Source: Phaeocystidibacter marisrubri
Lineage (GTDB): Bacteria > Bacteroidota > Bacteroidia > Flavobacteriales > Schleiferiaceae
Direction: 5' to 3'
Assembly: GCF_008933165.1 (NCBI RefSeq)
Contig: NZ_WBVQ01000002.1
Span: forward strand, 1,201,569-1,265,568
DNA length: 64,000 bases
Numbering within the stretch: position 1 is the stretch's first letter; each line of letters opens with the position of its first letter. This document shows, piece after piece, positions 54,434 through 61,437 of this stretch. The position numbers were made by a program, and so were the translations under genes. The notes under the pieces are model-generated. The model saw only the letters and a program-made list of their open reading frames with translations. It was not told where the DNA came from and did no database searches.

Positions 54434-56068
54434 TTAGTGAAAGTGATAGCTCGTTCCTGGAAGTTGGGAAAGTACGTCATCGCCAAGATCTAGGGCCTGG
54501 GCTCTACTTTCCACTGCAGGAGAAATGGTATCGTGGAATTGCAGATACTCTTTCACGGCATCATGGATGGTATACTCCATAATTTGAGGTTCGAGGATAT
54601 TGGGCATTCTGCACAGCATGTTATCCGCCTCGCCTTCTCTCCTGCAAGCCGACAAAGTGTAGAGTTTATCGGTTTGAAGAGGTTCACCACCTACAAGTAT
54701 GGATGCAATGCGCTCTCCTTCCGGACGATTGGCGTAAAACTCTATTTCCATTCCTGAAAAACGCACTAGCCAACCTCCAAATCGTTCGGTTGGATTTTGG
54801 GCGAATACATGGTGCAACTCTGATTCGAGCCAATTGGCTATTTGCTCGCCCGTCGCCTTTCCGGTTTTTACCTTCTCGTTCACCGGAAGCATATTCCAAA
54901 GGTGTCCCTCAGTGATAGGAGCAACTCCATTTTCGTTCAATGCTATCGGAGGACTAAATCGGAAACCGTTTGATATGGAGATGTCTACCCCTGTTTTCCA
55001 TCTAGCCGCATCTGTAATGAAGTTATCCATGGGGTTTTCTACCACAAAATAACGGTAAAGCGGTGTAGAGGAATAACCAATGATTGTTTCGGTTTCTTGG
55101 CGATATTGGGCGGTTTCTCGCGCAATTAATTCCGACATAGCCGTGTGGGGCGGATACACATCTGGATCGACCTCCAGCAATTCATACGTGTCTTCCGTTA
55201 CCCTTCCATTTTCCACTTTCAATGTGAGCTTGCCTACAAAAGAGGCAAAGGCTCCAGGTTCTGTCACTTTGGCGAATTTACCGTCAAGGGGCGTTCGAAT
55301 GCGTTCATGGGTGTCGTTTCCCAGAATGTAATCCACGCGCTCAAGCGCAGGGTGGTTCGCCAAATCAAACTGCTTGCTAATGCCGATGTGGGTGACGAGA
55401 AAGAGCACATCTACGCCCTTTTCATCTTTCAGTTCGGCAATGAGTGCATCTAGATTGGCGCGTATGGGATCAAACCGAATTCCCTCGCTAAAAGATGGGT
55501 TTTGACGAATGGGAATTTCGGGATCGTTGTAGGAAATGAATCCGAGTTTTACGCCATGGACCTCTCTGATGAAGTAAGGTGGGAAAAGGGGATCGCTTGA
55601 TTCATGATGATACATGTTGGCGGAGATTACTGGAGTCTCGTAGGATTCAAGTACGTCTGTCATTTGCTGCTTGCCATACACGACTTCCCAGTTTCCCGGT
55701 ATGATGAAGTCGTACCCCATGGCTTTTACAATGGGGCCGAATGCATTTCCTTCCGAAAGAGCCGCTTCGGCACTACCTTGAATGAGGTCGCCACCATCCA
55801 AGATGATGGTTCCTTTTGGGTTTGCTTCTCGCTCTCTTTCGAAGAGTGTTTTCACGCTGGCCAATCCGCCCAGCGTTTTGAAATGGATGCGATCATTTTC
55901 CCAAAAGAGCTCGTCGTGCGCATAAAGCTGACCGTGAATATCGGCTGTTTGTAGAATGGTGATATACTGAGTTTCACCTGTATGGTTAGAGGGGTTACTT
56001 GCACCTGTTGAACAGGCCGAAACTAGCCCGCTAAGGGCGGCTAAGCCCAGAATTTTTTTATCAATCAT
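54434..56068 (-). CDS. Lipoprotein metallophosphatase of the 5'-nucleotidase/SoxB type
   Basis: I start at the ATG at 56068 (544 residues), giving a lipoprotein signal with lipobox VSAC (C19); the frame is open to 56119. N-terminal calcineurin-like metallophosphatase domain with TADIHGQ (D43, H45), ILDGGDLIQG, PGNWEVVYG, VTHIG and GNDTHERI, then a 5'-nucleotidase C-terminal domain (about 330-520; FITDAARWKTGVDISISNGF, WNMLPVNEKV). Two usual metal ligands differ: the GNH motif is GNW and the first His of GHTH is Asp. Such changes resemble the SoxB branch more than UshA, as far as I recall. It would act in the periplasm or at the outer membrane on phosphate or sulfate esters. No sox genes are nearby. 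Confidence 0.87.
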   Translation of the reverse strand: MIDKKILGLAALSGLVSACSTGASNPSNHTGETQYITILQTADIHGQLYAHDELFWENDRIHFKTLGGLASVKTLFEREREANPKGTIILDGGDLIQGSAEAALSEGNAFGPIVKAMGYDFIIPGNWEVVYGKQQMTDVLESYETPVISANMYHHESSDPLFPPYFIREVHGVKLGFISYNDPEIPIRQNPSFSEGIRFDPIRANLDALIAELKDEKGVDVLFLVTHIGISKQFDLANHPALERVDYILGNDTHERIRTPLDGKFAKVTEPGAFASFVGKLTLKVENGRVTEDTYELLEVDPDVYPPHTAMSELIARETAQYRQETETIIGYSSTPLYRYFVVENPMDNFITDAARWKTGVDISISNGFRFSPPIALNENGVAPITEGHLWNMLPVNEKVKTGKATGEQIANWLESELHHVFAQNPTERFGGWLVRFSGMEIEFYANRPEGERIASILVGGEPLQTDKLYTLSACRREGEADNMLCRMPNILEPQIMEYTIHDAVKEYLQFHDTISPAVESRAQALDLGDDVLSQLPGTSYHFH

Positions 56069-56157
56069 GATTTGCCTTTTATCTGAAGAAGGCGTGGTGT
56101 TCCTTCCATATAATTCCACAGCGATAAGGTTCTCAACGTGTCGAGAATTCCCGTGGA

Positions 56158-56529
56158 TTACAGATAAACCTTGTAGTTCTGATAGAGAATGTAGAGTGGA
56201 ACGTCAATCCCAATTGAGGCGACTTGGAACCCTTCAACAAGGAATAGCTCACCTGCTAAAGGTTGACGTGATAAATCAAAGATCTCGCTTGGTTCTAGGC
56301 CAAGAACTATCGGTTGAGTAAGGGAAGTCTCCACAGATGCAATTGCATCCATTCGTTCTACACAGCACGAGTGATGGGCTGTTTGTGACTTGTTGGTAAC
56401 CGAAGTGGTGGGGAGGTCTAGAGCGGTTTCAATGGCATTTCGAACCTTGCAAGGAACCACCAAGAGCATCACCGCCAAGAAAGCAGAGAACAGAAGGGAT
56501 ACTATGTTTTTCCGATGGTGCAAAGTCAC
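56158..56529 (-). CDS. Small exported protein of unknown function
   Basis: The product has 123 residues from a GTG at 56529 (no nearby ATG; a TTG 6 bases inside is possible). N-terminal hydrophobic segment (about 9-27, IVSLLFSAFLAVMLLVVPC), then a mature part with a histidine/cysteine cluster HHSCCVERMD near residue 52 that could bind metal. No family recognised. It ends 90 bases before the start of the metallophosphatase gene on the same strand and may be co-transcribed with it. Confidence 0.6.
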   Translation of the reverse strand: MTLHHRKNIVSLLFSAFLAVMLLVVPCKVRNAIETALDLPTTSVTNKSQTAHHSCCVERMDAIASVETSLTQPIVLGLEPSEIFDLSRQPLAGELFLVEGFQVASIGIDVPLYILYQNYKVYL

Positions 56530-56650
56530 GCTGCGATATTACGCAAAATGAAATCCGATGAGGTGACTTAGGTTACATTGGAGAGGGAGCAGGGAGATGC
56601 GCTTGAAGCGATTCTTTCTGTCAGCAGCACGGCAAACAGTGAGATTTCAA

Positions 56651-56688
56651 ATAGAAGAGGGGGATCGCTCATTATAGCGATCCCCCTC
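56651..56688 (-). terminator. Strong hairpin with no annotated gene in front of it
   Basis: Perfect 13-base stem GAGGGGGATCGCT / AGCGATCCCCCTC with a 6-base loop (56657-56688). It lies between two divergent genes (starts at 56529 minus and 57015 plus), so it terminates neither. On the minus strand it is followed by TTCTATTTG, a modest T tail, and is preceded by the orphan frame 56945-56742. Confidence 0.6.
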
Positions 56689-56741
56689 CATTGATAATGC
56701 TTGTCCTGTTTTCCTATTTGTGTACTCGGTTTCAAGAACAA

Positions 56742-56945
56742 TTAAGCAACAATACCTCCTACAGTAAATGAATTAATTAGTCTACGAATCACAACGAAAT
56801 ATGGGACTTTCTCATTAACTGGAGCAATTTTATAGAATACTGAGTCTACGGTTGTTAGCTTTATTTGTAAGTTGTATACGTAATTCTTGTGAGTGTTGTA
56901 GGTTAATGTTTTCAGCGAGAAAATGTATCGTTCTTTGAATCTCTG
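56742..56945 (-). pseudogene. Stop-free protein-like frame before the orphan hairpin, no start codon
   Basis: The minus-strand frame between TAG (56948-56946) and TAA (56744-56742) reads as a basic, beta-type small protein (KNYVYNLQIKLTTVDSVFYK, then NEKVPYFVVIRRLINSF). No ATG, GTG or TTG is in frame. The terminator-like hairpin begins about 55 bases downstream, as for a real gene. It may be a relic, a small gene with a rare start, or part of a non-coding RNA. I see nothing else in 56530-57014. Confidence 0.25.
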
Positions 56946-57014
56946 CTATGCTCACAATCGATGTTTACCAATGTCTAGCATCTGAATGATAGACGATTAG
57001 CACAACACCTAGCC

Positions 57015-57647
57015 GTGAAGAAGATTTTTATTGCCGATAATCATCCCGTTATTTCAAGAGCGCTAGTAGCGATACTGGCAAAGGTTGGATATAAAGATGT
57101 TTTGGTTGAGCATGACTTGAAAATGGTCATGCGAAAGGTGAAGGAATACTCGCCAGACCTTATCATCATGGATATCGACTTTGACGGTACCAATAGCTTA
57201 TCGGTAGTAGAACAGTTGATCGCGACTAACAGAGGGATTCCCATTGTGATGTATACATATATGGAATCCCCAAGTGTTTATGGTCGGTTCTTGGATGCGG
57301 GAGTAGTCGACGTGCTGAGTAAATCAAGCGACATTCAACAGATTCAAACTACGTTGATGAATGCGCTAGATGGAACCAAGCGAATGGAGATCATTCAAAA
57401 CCGAGCGAAAGAGCTTTCATCCATAGACAGTTCCGCTCTTGCTCGTTTTTCCGACCGTGAGCGTCAGGTTTTTAAGGGTGTAGTTGAGGGAAAATCGAAC
57501 AAAGCCATTGCCCACGAAATGGATATCAGTCCAAAATCCGTAAGCACCTATAAATCGAGAATTACAGAGAAACTGGGTATCGCTTCGGTAAAGGAGCTTA
57601 CCAAAGTGGCTGGATTAATTCATAAGAATGGTAGCCAAACTCCATGA
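57015..57647 (+). CDS. LuxR/NarL-type response regulator
   Basis: The product has 210 residues from a GTG start (no ATG nearby). Receiver domain (about 1-120) with D8 and phospho-acceptor D53 (IIMDIDFDG); the usual second acidic residue is Asn (ADNHP instead of ADDHP), which may weaken Mg binding. C-terminal LuxR/GerE helix-turn-helix (about 143-205; FSDRERQVFKGVVEGKSNKA, ISPKSVSTYKSRITEKL). Its stop overlaps the kinase start by 4 bases (ATGA), so it is the direct partner of the kinase at 57644. Confidence 0.93.
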   Translation: MKKIFIADNHPVISRALVAILAKVGYKDVLVEHDLKMVMRKVKEYSPDLIIMDIDFDGTNSLSVVEQLIATNRGIPIVMYTYMESPSVYGRFLDAGVVDVLSKSSDIQQIQTTLMNALDGTKRMEIIQNRAKELSSIDSSALARFSDRERQVFKGVVEGKSNKAIAHEMDISPKSVSTYKSRITEKLGIASVKELTKVAGLIHKNGSQTP

Positions 57648-60520
57648 AACAGTTCTTCCATCGCGATTGGCGAAAGGTGCTTATTCTCACCGCAATAGTT
57701 CAGATTGCCTTTACTTCTCTTGCACTGAGTTCTCCGGTACTTTCGCTTTCTCGGACCAATAGAACTCCTCAGTGGTTTATTCAATACAATTGGAATTGGA
57801 CACAAGACGACTACTTCTACTCCTCTAAGGTTAGTAGTCAAATGTGGGTTCATGATGATACCATCTTCATGAATTCAGGAGAGGGTTTGGTGTACTCCAC
57901 CAATGGAGTTGAATGGTGTGGGTATCATGAGAACATCAATACCCGGTTCCTGAGAATTTTGGGGTTCACTATTTTAAATGGTGAACGGTACTACAGAACA
58001 AATGGGGATGTCTTAATCAATAGCGCAGGAGAGGAGAAGTACGTTTTTCGTAGGGCGGGTTCCGATTGGATGATAACCAAGAATCAATTTCTGGATGGTC
58101 AGCTGGGGTCATTTCTGTATACGCCGCATGACACTTTGTGGGGCAAGAATAGTCGCTTGGCATATGATATTGGAGACAATATTTTAATCATAGACGAGCT
58201 CGAGGTAAAAGTCTATTACAAAGCGTCCGGCAAATTGCTGACGATTCATCAACTCAAAGAGCTCGCCGAGCAGGCCGTTGAACGCCCCATACAAGTGATC
58301 ACCCTCTCTCAGGGGTGGATGATTAAGATCAACGATGAAGTTTTAGATATTCGAATGGACTCCAATGGTCGCGCTTATGTTCATTCCGTTTCAAAAATTG
58401 ATCCTGTGTTGTACTTGCATCAATATGGAGATGCAGTAGTGGTTGAAAGCGGAATGGAGTATACCCTTTACTCTGGGAGACTAGATCAAGCGGATTATAA
58501 CAAGTTCAAATCGCTCAACGTTAATCACATACATCCGTATAAAGACAAGTACATTGCCATCAGTTCCACTCGTGGAGTGGCCCTACTCACGCCAACCTAT
58601 GTCAAGGTGATCAATCCCATTAGCGATATCAATAGCATGGTAGATGGAATTCTCACTTTTAACGGAGATTACTGGATGGTGAAAAGGAATGTGGGGGTGA
58701 TTGGGATGGGGATGGAATACGATGACGTTCCAGCAGAAATTCGCTCAGAATTTTCATCTTCATACAGACTTATGAGCTTTCCTTTCAAGGGACGCAGGTT
58801 AGTGATCGACCAAAATGTTTACCCTCATTCCGGAATAGATTTCATCTGCCCAACAGCCGAGGAATTAAAGGATTGGAGCGGAGATGTTTACCTCAGATTC
58901 TGTGCAGCACGAATTCAACAAATAGATGCACAGAGCCTATTCCTTCAGAATGATAATCACATTTTTAAACTTACCGTTGGAGAAGGGTTTCTGAGATGTG
59001 ACACAATTCTCATTGATAAGAGTCGTCATATTTACGGCTTCGACTCCTTCCAGCATAAGGGAGAAACCCACTATTGGGTGTCATATTGGGATCATTTCGT
59101 TCTTTATGATCAGAATTGGGAAGAAATAAGAGAACACGACATTCCCAAAGTTCGAAATGTTCTTTCCATCGGTGACGAGCTCGTGGTATGCTCGCACTTA
59201 AGTGGTCTATTTATCATTGACGAAGATCGTGTGGAAAAGGTGGTGATCAATAATCTCCAGGCTAATTCTCATCTCTCAAAAGCAGACTTTTTAAATGGAA
59301 CTTTTTATTTGCTGGGAAATAGCGGGCTGATGTATCAAGATTCCGCATTTGTTGTTCAGCAGTTGCGGAGCCATCATCCCATTGCACTAGCGAACGTGTA
59401 TCGAGAGTTTACGGTAGAAACAAACGGCGGATTGTTTGAGATTGCAATTCAGATATCCGACTCCAGTCTTGCCATTGCTACCTCTGTCGGCCTCATAGAG
59501 TGGAAGGTGCCTGCAACATCTGCTGTTCAAGTGAAGAACCTTGAAGAACTCTACACCATTTACAATCGCCTAACTACAGAATTGGCCTATCGATTTACCG
59601 AGAGATCACAGGGTACGTGGGAACAGATATCCATGGAGCAATCGATGACGAAGCAGAGCGATAACTTGTACTACCTGATTGGTAATAAAGGGACGTATTA
59701 CTTTTACGACACCTACAAATGGTGGGTAACACCTCCCGTGTGGCTCATCCTTTCATTCTCAGGCCTCTTTTTCTTACTCATCCTTTATTTGATACGGTTG
59801 ATCTTTGTGCGATCCCTTCAAAGACGTGTTCAAAAGATGAGTTTAAAGTTTGGTTACGAACCGATGAAGGGAAACATCGATCTTCCTTCTTCCCTCAGCT
59901 TGGTCAATCACGATTTAGGGGGGAGTATTTCCGTAATTCACACACTTTTGGGAGCTATGAAGAGCAATCCTGAAGTGAGTAAAGACGAACTAACCATTGT
60001 GCAAAACCTCTTGCAGGAGACGAGAAACTCCATCTCTTCTCGAATCATGAAACTCTGTTCGCGGGAAGAAAGTGCCAAGGAGAGTCTTTTGGTAATTGTG
60101 AGAGAACTAAAGGGGGAGATTGCGGCTTATGCCAAGTTGAAATCCGTTAAAGTGGAATTCGATTATGACCCTGAGATGGAGAACAAGGAGATTCCGTGCA
60201 GTGATTTGTTGAAGCGAGCGATTTCCATCACACTTGGAAACGCCCTAAAATTCTCACCTTCCAGTTCTAAGGTTCGCGTGGAGATTGCGGTAGAAGATGA
60301 TCTTCTGATCACAAAAGTGAAAGACAATGGACCGGGTTTACAGCCGGGATGGAAAATCGATAGCGGGATTAAAAAGCCCGGTAGTTCGGGGGAATTTGGA
60401 TCGGGTATCGCACTCAAAATAATTCAGCCTTTGATTGAAATGGTGGACGGTCAAATCACCTTAGAAAATCGAACGGATAGACGAGGAGCCATTGCTATCA
60501 TCAAATTGCCATTGAACTGA
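57644..60520 (+). CDS. Sensor histidine kinase with large periplasmic propeller-like sensor
   Basis: The product has 958 residues. An N-terminal membrane segment (about 12-30), a periplasmic region of about 660 residues with beta-propeller-like strands (for example SGEGLVYSTNGVEW, ISSTRGVALLT, HLSGLFIIDEDRVEKVVI) ending in a Y_Y_Y-like domain, a second membrane helix (about 694-722, VWLILSFSGLFFLLILYLI), then the kinase: H-box LVNHDLGGSISVI with H756, N-box TLGNALKFSP, G1 DNGPGL and G2 GSGIAL. The H-box lacks the usual Glu-Leu-Arg-Pro series. This is the Bacteroidota two-component-propeller type. It is coupled to the response regulator upstream; a second regulator lies convergent 16 bases downstream. 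Confidence 0.9.
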   Translation: MKQFFHRDWRKVLILTAIVQIAFTSLALSSPVLSLSRTNRTPQWFIQYNWNWTQDDYFYSSKVSSQMWVHDDTIFMNSGEGLVYSTNGVEWCGYHENINTRFLRILGFTILNGERYYRTNGDVLINSAGEEKYVFRRAGSDWMITKNQFLDGQLGSFLYTPHDTLWGKNSRLAYDIGDNILIIDELEVKVYYKASGKLLTIHQLKELAEQAVERPIQVITLSQGWMIKINDEVLDIRMDSNGRAYVHSVSKIDPVLYLHQYGDAVVVESGMEYTLYSGRLDQADYNKFKSLNVNHIHPYKDKYIAISSTRGVALLTPTYVKVINPISDINSMVDGILTFNGDYWMVKRNVGVIGMGMEYDDVPAEIRSEFSSSYRLMSFPFKGRRLVIDQNVYPHSGIDFICPTAEELKDWSGDVYLRFCAARIQQIDAQSLFLQNDNHIFKLTVGEGFLRCDTILIDKSRHIYGFDSFQHKGETHYWVSYWDHFVLYDQNWEEIREHDIPKVRNVLSIGDELVVCSHLSGLFIIDEDRVEKVVINNLQANSHLSKADFLNGTFYLLGNSGLMYQDSAFVVQQLRSHHPIALANVYREFTVETNGGLFEIAIQISDSSLAIATSVGLIEWKVPATSAVQVKNLEELYTIYNRLTTELAYRFTERSQGTWEQISMEQSMTKQSDNLYYLIGNKGTYYFYDTYKWWVTPPVWLILSFSGLFFLLILYLIRLIFVRSLQRRVQKMSLKFGYEPMKGNIDLPSSLSLVNHDLGGSISVIHTLLGAMKSNPEVSKDELTIVQNLLQETRNSISSRIMKLCSREESAKESLLVIVRELKGEIAAYAKLKSVKVEFDYDPEMENKEIPCSDLLKRAISITLGNALKFSPSSSKVRVEIAVEDDLLITKVKDNGPGLQPGWKIDSGIKKPGSSGEFGSGIALKIIQPLIEMVDGQITLENRTDRRGAIAIIKLPLN

Positions 60521-60536
60521 TCGTGGAGTGCCCACT

Positions 60537-61172
60537 TCAGTCAAATTGTTGAATCACTCCGTTGTAATAGGCCAGTTCACGCCATTCTTTCTTGGTGAAC
60601 AAATTCAGCTTTGAGGAAATCTTAGTCTTGTAAGACCCCACTGTATTGATGCTGATGTTCATTTCATCTGCAATATCCTTGTAGGATTTTCCCCTGACAA
60701 CCGCATAGTAGATGAGGAACTCTCGGTTCGAAAGGCTTCGCAATTTTTCCGATCCTTCCACATAGTTCACCATGGAAATCAGAATCTCATTGTCGAAGTA
60801 TCGCTTGCCTGCCATCACCTGAAGTACAGCTTCCTTGAGTGTCTCAAAATCCGTGGTCTTATTGATGAAACCACTCACTCCTACCGCCAAAAATTGCTTC
60901 GCTACCACTGGGGAGCGGTGCATGGTATAGATAACAATCGGAAGGTCGGGCCAAAGAGTGTGTATGTGCTTCGTTACATCCAACGAATTGACATTGTGGA
61001 AATCCACATCGAGTATCAGTAAATCTGGGGTGTCTGTTTTAATCGCTTTGATGATTTGATGGAGATCGGTAATGACGAGTGACGATTCGAACCCAATACT
61101 TTTTAATACAGGTTCTAAAGCATATGCGATCACAGGATGATCATCTGCGATTATTACTTTCTTCATAGACAT
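60537..61172 (-). CDS. LuxR/NarL-type response regulator, second of the pair
   Basis: The product has 211 residues (ATG at 61172, alternative ATG at 61166). Receiver with D10, D11 (ADDHP), phospho-acceptor D55 (LILDVDF), T84 and K106 (FINKTTD); LuxR-type helix-turn-helix at the C-terminus (about 145-205; LSNREFLIYYAVVRGKSYKD, ISINTVGSYKTKI). It resembles the regulator at 57015 over its whole length, so the two are probably paralogues. It is convergent with the kinase gene (16-base gap). It could share the kinase or answer another one. Confidence 0.92.
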   Translation of the reverse strand: MSMKKVIIADDHPVIAYALEPVLKSIGFESSLVITDLHQIIKAIKTDTPDLLILDVDFHNVNSLDVTKHIHTLWPDLPIVIYTMHRSPVVAKQFLAVGVSGFINKTTDFETLKEAVLQVMAGKRYFDNEILISMVNYVEGSEKLRSLSNREFLIYYAVVRGKSYKDIADEMNISINTVGSYKTKISSKLNLFTKKEWRELAYYNGVIQQFD

Positions 61173-61403
61173 GTCTGTAAACTGCTGAACGATACTTTCA
61201 ACAAGTTAAGCAATACCACTTTCAATTTCTTCACGTCCTCTATTGCGGTATCGGCTTGTCGAAACTACAACTCAGGGCATTATCTGAACATTGCCCTACA
61301 CGAAAATCAGTTTATACTCACCAAAGATCCTTCTTAGTCCTACAACGCTGGTATAAGTGTCTCAAGAGATTTGTGCTTTCGGAAAAAAGTGTTTTTGCCT
61401 TAC

Positions 61404-61412
61404 AGACCTAAA
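61404..61412 (+). promoter_or_regulatory. Leader element variant AGACCTAAA
   Basis: CAGACCTAAA differs from the GAGACCTAAA seen at 9122 and 51772 only in the first base; it lies 25 bases before the ATG at 61438. Confidence 0.3.
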
Positions 61413-61437
61413 CCATAATGATTTTATCACGAGACTT

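Noticed and set aside
56597-56677. A 26-codon plus-strand ORF ending inside the orphan hairpin, possible leader peptide
   Set aside because: Short, no run of regulatory codons and no gene directly downstream on that strand; the gene at 57015 is over 300 bases away.
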